8,678 nucleotides of DNA, from assembly GCA_029865285.1 (NCBI GenBank), contig JAOUHE010000066.1, positions 1 through 8,678 of the forward strand. Reading direction: 5' to 3'. Shown piece after piece: positions 1 to 7,564 of the stretch; within the stretch, counting starts at the first letter, position 1, and each line of letters starts with the position of its first letter. Source of the stretch: Chloroflexota bacterium. Its GTDB lineage: Bacteria > Chloroflexota > Limnocylindria > QHBO01. A program made the position numbers and the translations under genes. The notes under the pieces are model-generated. The model saw only the letters and a program-made list of their open reading frames with translations, was not told where the DNA came from and ran no database searches.

Positions 1-756
1 CTCAAGCGTGAGGCTGGGCGTTGCCTGCTGGGTGACGAACGGAGTGGGGGTGGGCGTCGCCTGTGCGACTCCCCCGCCGAATACCCCCGACAGCGCGGCG
101 CCGATGCCGACCGCGAGGATACCCAGGACCACGAACAGACCGACCATCAGCGGACCGATGCCCCCGCCGGGGCCACCGTCGTCGTCGCCGTAGGAGCGAT
201 ACGCGGCCGGCTCGTAGCCGTGCTCTTCCGGCTCTTCGGCATAGCGGGCCACGGGCGGCTCGTACGCCGGAGGCGGGGGTGGGGGCGGCACCCATGCGGG
301 CTCTTCGGGCTGCGGAGCGACCGGCTCCGGCTCAGGCTCCGTCTCAACCACAGGGGCGGGCGGTGGTGGTGGAGGTTCGTAGACAGGCGGCGGCGGAGGC
401 GGGGGGGCAGGTCGCTCGTCAAAGCCGGGGCCGGTGTGATCGACGTGCGGGACCGAGCCGCCGGTGCCCGGCGCACGCCGGATGATCTCGTCCTCCGGCT
501 CGGGCAGGAACGGCTGATATCCGGGAGGTCCCCCACCCCCGCGGGCGGCGTCATCGGGATTCACGCCGCGCCGGAACGGACTTTCACCACCGCCGCGCTG
601 CCGCAGACGCTCGTCCAGTTCATCCCGGTCCATGCCCCGCGGCCGGACGCGTGCCGACGAAGGAACCGGCGCGCCGCACTGCGTACAGAACGCGGCCGGC
701 GGCGTCGATCGGTGGCAGGTGGGGCACCGGATCTGGCCCGGTCTGGGAGTGGACAT
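1..756 (-). CDS. Zinc-ribbon, proline-rich single-pass membrane protein (partial, C-terminus beyond window)
   Basis: The reading frame is open from an ATG at 756-754 to the window edge, giving 252 visible residues and no stop. An N-terminal zinc ribbon is clear: Cys11-x2-Cys14 and Cys24-x2-Cys27. A charged linker (about 40-115) follows, then a Pro/Glu-rich stretch with proline runs at 118-124, 128-133 and 157-163, the first and third each followed by a [V/A]YEPP motif. An acidic-glycine patch (191-199) precedes one hydrophobic helix (about 200-224). After the helix the chain becomes Thr/Pro-rich (TPTPTP at 234-239), like an extracytoplasmic stalk. The likely topology is a cytoplasmic zinc ribbon with an exported C-terminus of unknown content. 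Zinc-ribbon proteins of this layout are common in Chloroflexota, but no function can be assigned. It lies 53 bp downstream of moaDE on the same strand. The start is preferred because the nearby ATG at 766 is out of frame. It has no Shine-Dalgarno but a -10-like hexamer 8 nt upstream. Confidence 0.8.
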   Translation of the reverse strand, partial: MSTPRPGQIRCPTCHRSTPPAAFCTQCGAPVPSSARVRPRGMDRDELDERLRQRGGGESPFRRGVNPDDAARGGGGPPGYQPFLPEPEDEIIRRAPGTGGSVPHVDHTGPGFDERPAPPPPPPPVYEPPPPPPAPVVETEPEPEPVAPQPEEPAWVPPPPPPPAYEPPVARYAEEPEEHGYEPAAYRSYGDDDGGPGGGIGPLMVGLFVVLGILAVGIGAALSGVFGGGVAQATPTPTPFVTQQATPSLTLE

Positions 757-764
757 CGCGCTGC

Positions 765-770
765 ATTGTG
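765..770 (-). promoter_or_regulatory. Possible -10 element (CACAAT) for the zinc-ribbon gene
   Basis: On the minus strand CACAAT ends 8 nt before the ATG at 756. That spacing would put the transcription start at or beside the start codon, as in leaderless genes. No convincing -35 is visible. The match to TATAAT is only fair, and the gene could equally be read through from moaDE. Confidence 0.3.
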
Positions 771-810
771 CACGGCGAGAGGCCGATGCGCCACCCTTGC
801 CCCTGACGAT

Positions 811-1470
811 CTAGGCTCCGGGGCGTTTCCACTCGCTGCCGTCGGCGAATCGCTCGCGCTTCCAGATCGGCAGCCGTTCCTTGATCGCCTCGATCACGAA
901 GCGGTTGGCTTCGTACGCCTCGGACCGATGCGCCGCGGCAACCACGATCGCCACTGCCGCCTCGCCGATCGGAACCATGCCGACCCGGTGGACAACCGCC
1001 ACCGAGCTCCCCGGCCAGCGCTCCTCGGCATCCGCTGCGATCTGGGCAAGGACGCCGGCGGCCATCTCCGGGTAGGCCTCGTATTCCAGCTCCAGCACGG
1101 TTCGGCCGTCATCCGCGGTATGGCGGGCACGTCCGATGAAGGTCACCAGGGCACCATCACCGTCGTCCGCGACAGCCGCTTCGAGCGCGGCCACGTCGAT
1201 CGGTCCGTCGGTCAGGCCGGTCGGCCCAGCGCCACCGCTGACCGGCGGCAGAAAGGCGACCTCATCTCCATCGGCCAGCAGCGTGTCCCAGGCCGCGTAG
1301 GCGCCGCCGTGGGCGCCGCGCACGAAGTCGCGATGCGGTGCCAGCGCCGGGTATTCGGAAGCGAGGGCGTCCCACGCATCGGCCAGCGATGCCCCAGCGG
1401 GGAGCTCGAGCGCGGCACGACCGACCGCCAGCTCGCGGAGGGTTGCGAAGCAGCGAACCTCGACGCGCAT
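811..1470 (-). CDS. moaDE: MoaD-MoaE fusion: molybdopterin synthase (both subunits in one chain)
   Basis: This 219-residue protein joins the two subunits of molybdopterin synthase, which puts the dithiolene sulfurs into precursor Z (cPMP) during cytoplasmic molybdenum-cofactor synthesis. Residues 1-80 form a MoaD-type ubiquitin fold ending in the hallmark Gly79-Gly80 (VSGG), where MoaD normally carries its C-terminal thiocarboxylate. After a linker of about ten residues, 91-219 are MoaE: FIGRAR (111-116), His181-Arg182, and the active-site motif KERLPIWK with Lys197 and Lys204. In free MoaD the GlyGly must be the C-terminus, so the chain probably has to be cut after Gly80, as known for the mycobacterial fusion MoaX. 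The ATG at 1470-1468 shares one base with the upstream TGA (TGATG), which fixes the start and implies translational coupling. The reading frame stays open upstream, but that part lies antisense-like inside the membrane-protein gene and lacks homology features. The stop is TAG. Confidence 0.93.
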   Translation of the reverse strand: MRVEVRCFATLRELAVGRAALELPAGASLADAWDALASEYPALAPHRDFVRGAHGGAYAAWDTLLADGDEVAFLPPVSGGAGPTGLTDGPIDVAALEAAVADDGDGALVTFIGRARHTADDGRTVLELEYEAYPEMAAGVLAQIAADAEERWPGSSVAVVHRVGMVPIGEAAVAIVVAAAHRSEAYEANRFVIEAIKERLPIWKRERFADGSEWKRPGA

Positions 1471-2249
1471 CAGACCGGTACGCCGGTCAGGTAGGTGATG
1501 CTCGCACCCGCGATCGAGCCGGCCATGACGAAGGCCAGGGCGATATACAGCAGGCCGGTGCTCGCCTGCAGCGAGGCGGCGCGACTGGCCAGGATCGCCA
1601 GGACGCTGATCACGATCGGTGCCAGCAGGCCCACCCCGAGCCGCAGCCAGGTCACCCAGCCGAGCGACCCAACGAGGGGTCCCGAGGAGACCGTGGTCAC
1701 GGCGAACACGAACGCTCCAACCTGGAGCGCGAGGACTCCCACCAGCAGCCACATCATTCGACGCAGCGGGGTCGGCGAGAGCTGGGGCGTCACGAGGTAC
1801 CAGTGACCCAGCAGCATCGCGTCACTCACCGCGCCGAGCGCCAGGGCGGTGAGGACCATCTGTGCGGTGAACAAGGTTGCGTTGAGCGTCCCGCCGGCGG
1901 ATGCAAGCGCGGTCAGCGCAGCCACGCCCGCCAGGCCCGATGCGACCGCCAGACCGCTGCGCGGCCAATCGGCGACCGACGCGACCAGGTAGGCGAGCGT
2001 CAGGCCCGCGGCCGCCCACACCAGCAGACGCCGAGTGTCGGCCGTCTCATCGGCCACCGTGCCGGGCGCCAGGTTGAGCTCGGAGAGCAGGAGGATCGCC
2101 GCAACAACCACCAGCATCCCCGCCATGAACAGTCGGTAGCCGCGGGTCGTGCCGCCGAGCAGTTCGGTCCCACCCAGCACGAGCAGCGAGCCACTGCCCA
2201 GGGCGGCCCAGAAGATCCAGTTGACGAAGGGGAGCGCCTCGAGCGTCAT
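1470..2249 (-). CDS. Unrecognised polytopic membrane protein, about eight helices
   Basis: This 259-residue protein is almost entirely hydrophobic. Helices are predicted by eye at about 10-27, 38-58, 73-93, 98-117, 126-152, 163-186, 198-221 and 230-255. The loop at 59-73 is the longest polar one. The most distinctive segment is at the end of the fifth helix, residues 143-155, containing DAMLLGHWYLVTP: a His149-Trp150-Tyr151 cluster at a membrane boundary that looks conserved. It is followed by a basic loop (Arg163, Arg164). There is no signal peptide, transporter signature or CxxC. I cannot name the family. The start ATG overlaps the Rieske stop (ATGA, 4 nt) and its stop overlaps the moaDE start, so it is inside a tightly coupled operon. 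Its position directly after a Rieske gene makes an electron-transfer or anchoring role possible, with His149 as a candidate heme or metal ligand, but this is inference only. Confidence 0.85.
   Translation of the reverse strand: MTLEALPFVNWIFWAALGSGSLLVLGGTELLGGTTRGYRLFMAGMLVVVAAILLLSELNLAPGTVADETADTRRLLVWAAAGLTLAYLVASVADWPRSGLAVASGLAGVAALTALASAGGTLNATLFTAQMVLTALALGAVSDAMLLGHWYLVTPQLSPTPLRRMMWLLVGVLALQVGAFVFAVTTVSSGPLVGSLGWVTWLRLGVGLLAPIVISVLAILASRAASLQASTGLLYIALAFVMAGSIAGASITYLTGVPV
1473..1488 (-). promoter_or_regulatory. Perfect hairpin just before the moaDE start codon
   Basis: In the mRNA, GACCGG-CGUA-CCGGUC forms a 6-bp all-G/C-rich stem with a 4-nt loop. It ends 2 nt from the moaDE ATG and occupies the last codons of the membrane-protein gene. 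A fold here would hinder fresh initiation at moaDE unless ribosomes finishing the upstream gene open it. This fits the TGATG stop-start overlap. Coding constraint or chance in GC-rich DNA is the alternative. Confidence 0.4.
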
Positions 2250-2599
2250 CGGTCGCGAGCCAGGCTGCCGGCCAGCCCGATCTCGACCCAGCCGTCGGCA
2301 CTCACGCGGACGGGGAAGGTCTCCACCGCTTCGGTTGCCGGCAGGACGACCGCGGCACCGGTGCGGACGTCGAAGCAGCCGCCGTGCCAGGCGCAGACCA
2401 GCACCTCGTCCCGCGGATCAAAGCCGGCCTCGGAGAGCGGGAAGTCCTTGTGGGAACAGTTGTTCTGCACGGCGAAGAAATCGCCGCGGTGTCGCACGAG
2501 GACCAGCGCCGTGCCGTCGATCTCGACCGGCATCAGCTCCCCGTCACGCAGTTCGTTCGACTGCGCCACCCGTGCGTAGCGCGTGGCGGTGGCGGTCAC
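2246..2599 (-). CDS. Small Rieske [2Fe-2S] ferredoxin-type protein
   Basis: This 117-residue protein is a single Rieske domain. Both cluster-binding boxes are complete: Cys48-x-His50 and Cys69-x2-His72, with 18 residues between them. Two Cys and two His would hold one [2Fe-2S] cluster. The N-terminal and C-terminal strands are present and there is no membrane helix or signal peptide, so it should be a soluble cytoplasmic electron carrier or a regulatory/ferredoxin subunit, of the size seen in NirD-like proteins and dioxygenase ferredoxins. It lacks the disulfide cysteines of bc1-type Rieske proteins. No catalytic oxygenase subunit is nearby, so its partner is unknown; the membrane protein overlapping its 3' end and the preceding ALDH are candidates. 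The start is a GTG at 2599-2597, only 4 nt after the ALDH stop. Starting at the GTG for Val11 would remove the first beta-strand. No Shine-Dalgarno is visible. Confidence 0.9.
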   Translation of the reverse strand: MTATATRYARVAQSNELRDGELMPVEIDGTALVLVRHRGDFFAVQNNCSHKDFPLSEAGFDPRDEVLVCAWHGGCFDVRTGAAVVLPATEAVETFPVRVSADGWVEIGLAGSLARDR

Positions 2600-2603
2600 G
2601 CGG

Positions 2604-4043
<1,440 letters not shown>

Positions 4044-4050
4044 GGGTGGC

Positions 4051-4056
4051 ATTCTA
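4051..4056 (-). promoter_or_regulatory. -10 element (TAGAAT) of the ALDH operon, leaderless type
   Basis: On the minus strand TAGAAT is followed by 7 nt and then the ATG at 4043. Transcription would therefore begin at or next to the start codon. The -35 region is not convincing (CGGAGC at 17-nt spacing). The promoter lies in a 66-bp divergent region shared with the plus-strand carotenoid gene. Confidence 0.5.
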
Positions 4057-4100
4057 CGACCGCGATGCGCCGCGCTCCGCGCCGCAGTCCGTCGACCCTG

Positions 4101-4113
4101 CCGATATCATCGG
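4101..4113. repeat. 13-bp perfect inverted repeat CCGAT-ATC-ATCGG over the promoter
   Basis: Two 5-bp arms separated by 3 bp overlap the -10-like TATCAT of the plus-strand gene. A bound regulator here would block that promoter, so it is a candidate operator. The same outer bases, CCGA-N5-TCGG, recur at the fabD promoter. With arms this short, chance is a real alternative. Confidence 0.35.
4105..4110 (+). promoter_or_regulatory. -10 element (TATCAT) for the CruF-like gene, leaderless type
   Basis: TATCAT ends 8 nt before the ATG at 4119, so the mRNA would start at about the start codon. No Shine-Dalgarno sequence is present. The -35 region is weak. This mirrors the arrangement of the opposite-strand ALDH promoter. 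Confidence 0.5.
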
Positions 4114-4118
4114 TCCTG

Positions 4119-5069
4119 ATGAACCCCATCTACCTCCTGCTGGAGGTGTCCGCCTCGATCTTCTTCGCTGGGGCCGCCATCGCGGCCCTGCGTCGTGGAC
4201 GATTGCCGTTCCTCGAGTTGATCAGCGCGGCCGCGTTCGGGATCCTGCTCGAGGAGGCCGATCAGCTCGTCCTCGGGACGTACCACTACTCGAGCGATTG
4301 GATCCTGAACATCGACCGGGCACCGGTCGTGATCGGTCTCACCTGGGCCCTGATCATCGCTGGCGCCATGCGCCTGACCGACGCACTCGGCATCCGTCGC
4401 CGGTATGCGCCGTTCGTGGATGCGGTGCTCGCCATCAGCCTCGATCTCGCGTTCGACGCGATCGCCATCCGGATGGGGCTGTGGACCTGGCGTGGCGTCG
4501 GCTCCGGTGAAGGCTGGTTCGGCGTCCCAGCGGGAAACTTCTATGCCTGGCTCTTCGTGACCCTGGCCTTCAGCCTGTTGACCCGCTGGCTGCGCGACGC
4601 AGCCGCAGGGAGTCCCGCGCGTGAGTGGCTGCAGCTCCTCGTGCCATTTCCGGCCTGGGCGCTCCTCTTCGCGGGCCTCGTGCCGTTCGCCTTCCTGCGG
4701 CCGCTGGTGGACCCGGTGCCCGGCGGCGGACTGTGGCTCTTTGGCGTGACACTGCTCGGCTTCCTGGCGGTGTCGGTGTGGGGCGTGTGGGGCCCCGACC
4801 GTGTCCGGCCCGACGGAGAGGGGCTCGCCATCATGGAGCTGGGCCTGGCCCTCGCCACCCGGGTGGCGATCCACGGCTTCTTCCTGCTGGCGCTGATACT
4901 GATGGGCGGAATCACGCAGCTGCCGATCCTTTTTGCCGTGGCACTGGCGCTCCTCGCCGCGGAGTGGCCGCTCGGGCGCCTCGTCCACGCCCGACACACG
5001 CGGGCGCATGCCGAGGCCCGACGCCCGATCCGGGACGCCGCCAACGCGCAAACCGGCACCTCCAGTTGA
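4119..5069 (+). CDS. Carotenoid biosynthesis protein, CruF/DUF422-like (integral membrane)
   Basis: This 316-residue protein has about nine hydrophobic helices (roughly 4-24, 32-52, 67-87, 100-119, 138-155, 172-194, 204-222, 240-262, 265-282) and a hydrophilic basic tail from about 290. It resembles the Caroten_synth/CruF family, membrane hydratases that add water to the 1,2 double bonds of acyclic carotenoids. Supporting motifs are Glu45-Glu46 followed by YHY (55-57), DLAFD (109-113), the WTW pair (122-124), and WFGVPAGNFYAW (133-144), matching the family's D...D, W.W and GVP..NF signatures. The assignment rests on motif memory, not a search, and the exact reaction (hydratase or other) is unproven. 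No other carotenoid gene is in the window. The start ATG at 4119 is chosen because homology begins there and a -10-like hexamer sits 8 nt upstream. The M20 gene starts 13 nt after its TGA. Confidence 0.65.
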   Translation: MNPIYLLLEVSASIFFAGAAIAALRRGRLPFLELISAAAFGILLEEADQLVLGTYHYSSDWILNIDRAPVVIGLTWALIIAGAMRLTDALGIRRRYAPFVDAVLAISLDLAFDAIAIRMGLWTWRGVGSGEGWFGVPAGNFYAWLFVTLAFSLLTRWLRDAAAGSPAREWLQLLVPFPAWALLFAGLVPFAFLRPLVDPVPGGGLWLFGVTLLGFLAVSVWGVWGPDRVRPDGEGLAIMELGLALATRVAIHGFFLLALILMGGITQLPILFAVALALLAAEWPLGRLVHARHTRAHAEARRPIRDAANAQTGTSS

Positions 5070-5082
5070 CGGCGCGACCTGC

Positions 5083-6465
5083 ATGATCGATTGGAATCTG
5101 GCCACCGACGAGTGCGTCGCGCATCTGCGCGCCCTGATCCGGATCCCCAGCGTGAATCCTCCCGGCGTCGCCGATGGGGCCGCGGACCAGGATTCGACCG
5201 GCGGCGAGACCGCGGCAGCCACCTACTGCGCCGACGTCCTCCGGGCCAACGGGATCGACGCCCAGGTGCTGGAGGCGGCGCCCGGCCGTGGCTCCTGCTT
5301 CGCGCGCCTCCCCGCGACGGTTGCCGATCCCGAGCCGCCGCTGATCCTCCTCTCTCACGTTGACGTCGTTCCGGTCGATGTCGAGTCCTGGACGCGCGAC
5401 CCATTCGGCGCCGAGCTGATCGACGGCGTCATCTGGGGACGCGGGGCGGTCGACATGAAGGACATGGTCGCCATGGAGCTGTCGGTGATGCTGGCCCTCC
5501 AGCGGACGGGCGGCGAGCGGCGGCGTGACGTGATCTTCGCGGCTCTCGCCGACGAGGAGGCGGGCGGCGTCTACGGCGCGCTGCACTGGGTCCGCGAGCG
5601 CCCCGACCTGTTCGGCGACGCGACCGGCCGGCTGGCCGCGGCTGCACTCAACGAGGTGGGAGGCTATTCGATGACGGTCGGCGACCGTCGCGCCTACGCG
5701 ATCCAGGTGGCCGAGAAGGGCATCATCTGGACCCGGATGCGCGCGACCGGGACCCCCTCGCACGGCTCCATGCCGTCGCCGGACAACGCGGCCATCAAGC
5801 TCGCGCGAGCCGTGTCCCGGCTGGCCGAGGCGCCCCGGCCGTCACGCGTCATCCCGGTCGTCCGCTCCTTCTTCACCGCCCTGGGACTCGCGGCCGTGGT
5901 GGAACGCGCCGAGCGAGGTGACGAGGAGGGATCCCGCGCGATGCTGGCCGAGCTGGTGCCCGACCCTGTCCTGCGCCGGTCACTCGACGCGATGCTGCGC
6001 GACACGGTGACGCCGAACGTGATCCGCGTCGGCAAGAAGGTGAACGTGGTGCCGGGGGTCGGCGAGGCGGAGATCGACGTCCGCACGCTGCCGGGCACCG
6101 ACCAGCATGCCTTTCTCGCCGACCTCCAGGCGATCGTCGGAGACGACGCCAGGGTGGAATCGGTCCACACCATGCCGCCGGTGGAGTGGGCCGCCGATGC
6201 CGAGATCGTCCAACTGATGCAGCAGGCACTGCTCTCGGCTGACCCTGATGGGCTACCGCTGCCGATGATGATCACGCCCGGCACCGATGCGAAGGCGATG
6301 GCACTGCTCGGAATCCCGACCTACGGTTTCGCTCCGCTTCGGCTCGAAGCGGACGTTCCGTTCCTGTCGCTCTTCCACGGCAATGACGAGCGGGTGCCGG
6401 TGAGCGCGCTGCGCTTCGGGTTGCCGGTGCTGCACGAGGTCGTGAGCCGCTTCGTGGAGGGGTGA
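5083..6465 (+). CDS. M20-family zinc metallohydrolase (dipeptidase / deacylase-like)
   Basis: This 460-residue protein hydrolyses an amide or peptide bond using a two-zinc centre, most likely in the cytoplasm since no signal peptide is seen. The full M20 ligand set is visible: His92 and Asp94 in SHVDVVP, bridging Asp124 in GRGAVDMKD, catalytic Glu158 and ligand Glu159 in ADEEAGG, Glu191 in LNEVGG, and His432 in FHGNDERV. His227 in the SHGSMPS segment lies at the start of the small dimerisation domain (about 215-340), which ends near VNVVPG. Relatives include carboxypeptidase G2-like enzymes, ArgE/DapE and dipeptidases; the sequence alone does not settle the substrate. The ATG at 5083 is right for the family N-terminus, and the frame upstream overlaps the CruF-like gene without domain features. 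It is 13 nt behind that gene and probably co-transcribed. No Shine-Dalgarno is visible. The stop is TGA. Confidence 0.92.
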   Translation: MIDWNLATDECVAHLRALIRIPSVNPPGVADGAADQDSTGGETAAATYCADVLRANGIDAQVLEAAPGRGSCFARLPATVADPEPPLILLSHVDVVPVDVESWTRDPFGAELIDGVIWGRGAVDMKDMVAMELSVMLALQRTGGERRRDVIFAALADEEAGGVYGALHWVRERPDLFGDATGRLAAAALNEVGGYSMTVGDRRAYAIQVAEKGIIWTRMRATGTPSHGSMPSPDNAAIKLARAVSRLAEAPRPSRVIPVVRSFFTALGLAAVVERAERGDEEGSRAMLAELVPDPVLRRSLDAMLRDTVTPNVIRVGKKVNVVPGVGEAEIDVRTLPGTDQHAFLADLQAIVGDDARVESVHTMPPVEWAADAEIVQLMQQALLSADPDGLPLPMMITPGTDAKAMALLGIPTYGFAPLRLEADVPFLSLFHGNDERVPVSALRFGLPVLHEVVSRFVEG

Positions 6466-6479
6466 CGATTTCAGCGTGA

Positions 6480-6492
6480 CCGAGGTGCTCGG
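6480..6492. repeat. 13-bp perfect inverted repeat CCGAG-GTG-CTCGG upstream of fabD
   Basis: Two 5-bp arms around a 3-bp centre end one base before the TATACT -10 element, that is within the promoter spacer. It is a candidate operator. It shares the CCGA-N5-TCGG frame and 13-bp size with the repeat at 4101-4113. As a terminator for the M20 gene it is unlikely, because it has no T-run. Confidence 0.35.
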
Positions 6493-6493
6493 C

Positions 6494-6499
6494 TATACT
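6494..6499 (+). promoter_or_regulatory. -10 element (TATACT) of the fabD-fabF operon
   Basis: TATACT is the best -10 match in the window, inside the 58-bp gap between the M20 gene and fabD. TTCAGC at 6470-6475 could be a weak -35 with 18-bp spacing. Initiation around 6506 would give a short leader of about 17 nt before the ATG at 6524. Confidence 0.55.
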
Positions 6500-6523
6500 C
6501 GCGACCAAGTCCGTTGAGCACGA

Positions 6524-7564
6524 ATGACCCACATGACCGATTCTGAGTCGAGCGACATGACCACCCAGCAGACCGCGGATCCGACTGCCGACGCCGCCAG
6601 CGCCGCCGGCCGTCACGCCTACGTGTTCCCCGGCCAGGGGTCGCAGTACGTCGGCATGGGCGCTGCCCTGATCGAGCGATCGCTCGCCGCGGCGAAGGTG
6701 ATGGCGCGCGCCGATGCCGCCCTGGGATTCGAGCTGAGCCGCCTCATCGCCGAGGGTCCGGCAGAGGAGCTCGACCTGACCATCAATGCCCAGCCTGCGA
6801 TCCTGGCCACCAGCGTGGCATTCCTCGAAGCGATGCGCGACGAGGCGCGTGCCGCCGGCGTGGAGCTTGACCCCCAGTCGGTGGCCGGACACTCGGCCGG
6901 CCAGTACGCGGCCGCGGTGGCCGCCGACGCGATCGACTTCGAGACGGCCATCAACCTCGTGCGCGAGCGCGGCAGGATCATGCAGGAGCGGGGCATCGAC
7001 GGCGGCATGGGGGCGATCATCGGCCTGTCGGACGAGCAGGTCCACGAGATCGTGGACCAGGCCCGCGCGCATGGAGAGATCGGCATTGCGAACGCCAACG
7101 CACCCGGACAGATCGTCCTCTCCGGTGTGATTCCGGCGCTCGCCTTCGCCCTGGAGATGAGCAGGACCGTCGGCGCACGCAAGGCCGTGCAGCTGACGGT
7201 CAGCGTGGCCTCCCATTCGCCGCTCATGCGCCGGGCACGCGACGAGTTCAGCCAGTTGCTGGCCCACGTGCCATTCCGCGAGCCGCGCGTGCAGATGCTG
7301 GGAAACGTGCACGCCACGGTGATCGAGACCGCTGATGCACTGCGGAAGGAGCTTTCGGAGCACCTCGTCCACGGCGTGCAGTGGACCGATACGGTGCGCC
7401 GCATGGCGGCCAACGGGGTGACCGACTTCATCGAGGTCGGGCCCGGTCGTGTCCTGAGCGGCCTGATCCGACGAATCGTGCCGGGCGCGCAGACGCACGC
7501 CATGGACAATCCCGGCGCCGATGGGGCCATCTGGCTGCCGCGCGCAGGCGAGACGGCCGCATGA
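6524..7564 (+). CDS. fabD: Malonyl-CoA:ACP transacylase
   Basis: This 346-residue enzyme moves the malonyl group from CoA to acyl carrier protein in type II fatty-acid synthesis in the cytoplasm. Key features are the N-terminal FPGQGSQ (35-41), the nucleophile elbow GHSAG with Ser124, Arg149 in the RERGRIMQ segment that binds the malonyl carboxylate, the ANAPGQIVLSG segment (191-201), His231 in VASHSPLM, and EVGPGRVLSGL near the C-terminus. The elbow is usually GHSLG, so Ala125 is a mild variant. About 30 Ser/Thr/Asp-rich residues precede the conserved domain. Internal ATGs at 6533 (residue 4) and 6557 (residue 12) are alternative starts; 6524 is kept as the first after the promoter, but none has a good Shine-Dalgarno. 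The TGA overlaps the fabF start as ATGA, implying coupled translation. Confidence 0.94.
   Translation: MTHMTDSESSDMTTQQTADPTADAASAAGRHAYVFPGQGSQYVGMGAALIERSLAAAKVMARADAALGFELSRLIAEGPAEELDLTINAQPAILATSVAFLEAMRDEARAAGVELDPQSVAGHSAGQYAAAVAADAIDFETAINLVRERGRIMQERGIDGGMGAIIGLSDEQVHEIVDQARAHGEIGIANANAPGQIVLSGVIPALAFALEMSRTVGARKAVQLTVSVASHSPLMRRARDEFSQLLAHVPFREPRVQMLGNVHATVIETADALRKELSEHLVHGVQWTDTVRRMAANGVTDFIEVGPGRVLSGLIRRIVPGAQTHAMDNPGADGAIWLPRAGETAA

Noticed and set aside
253..405. Tandem DNA repeat or microsatellite in the C/G-rich stretch
   Set aside because: The repetition reflects proline codons, with varied third bases (CCC, CCG, CCT, CCA), so it is selected at protein level rather than a slippage repeat.
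220..1494. 424-codon plus-strand frame over the zinc-ribbon and moaDE genes
   Set aside because: Arginine-rich translation without motifs, opposite two recognisable genes. Antisense shadow.
1471..1752. Upstream in-frame extension of moaDE
   Set aside because: MoaD homology begins exactly at the ATG at 1470. The extension would overlap the membrane-protein gene by about 280 bases.
1338..2579. 413-codon plus-strand frame over the membrane protein and Rieske genes
   Set aside because: Composition is Arg/Gln/His-rich and low in hydrophobic residues, and the minus strand holds clear genes with overlapping stop-start junctions.
4933..5082. Earlier start for the M20 hydrolase inside the CruF-like gene
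   Set aside because: Family homology starts at the ATG at 5083; the extra 50 residues are Arg/Pro-rich and overlap a real gene.
4107..5222. 371-codon minus-strand frame opposite the CruF-like gene
   Set aside because: Hydrophilic, motif-free translation. The plus strand gives a well-formed membrane protein.
6480..6492. Rho-independent terminator for the M20 gene
   Set aside because: The stem is only 5 bp and has no T-run after it; it is followed directly by a -10 element.
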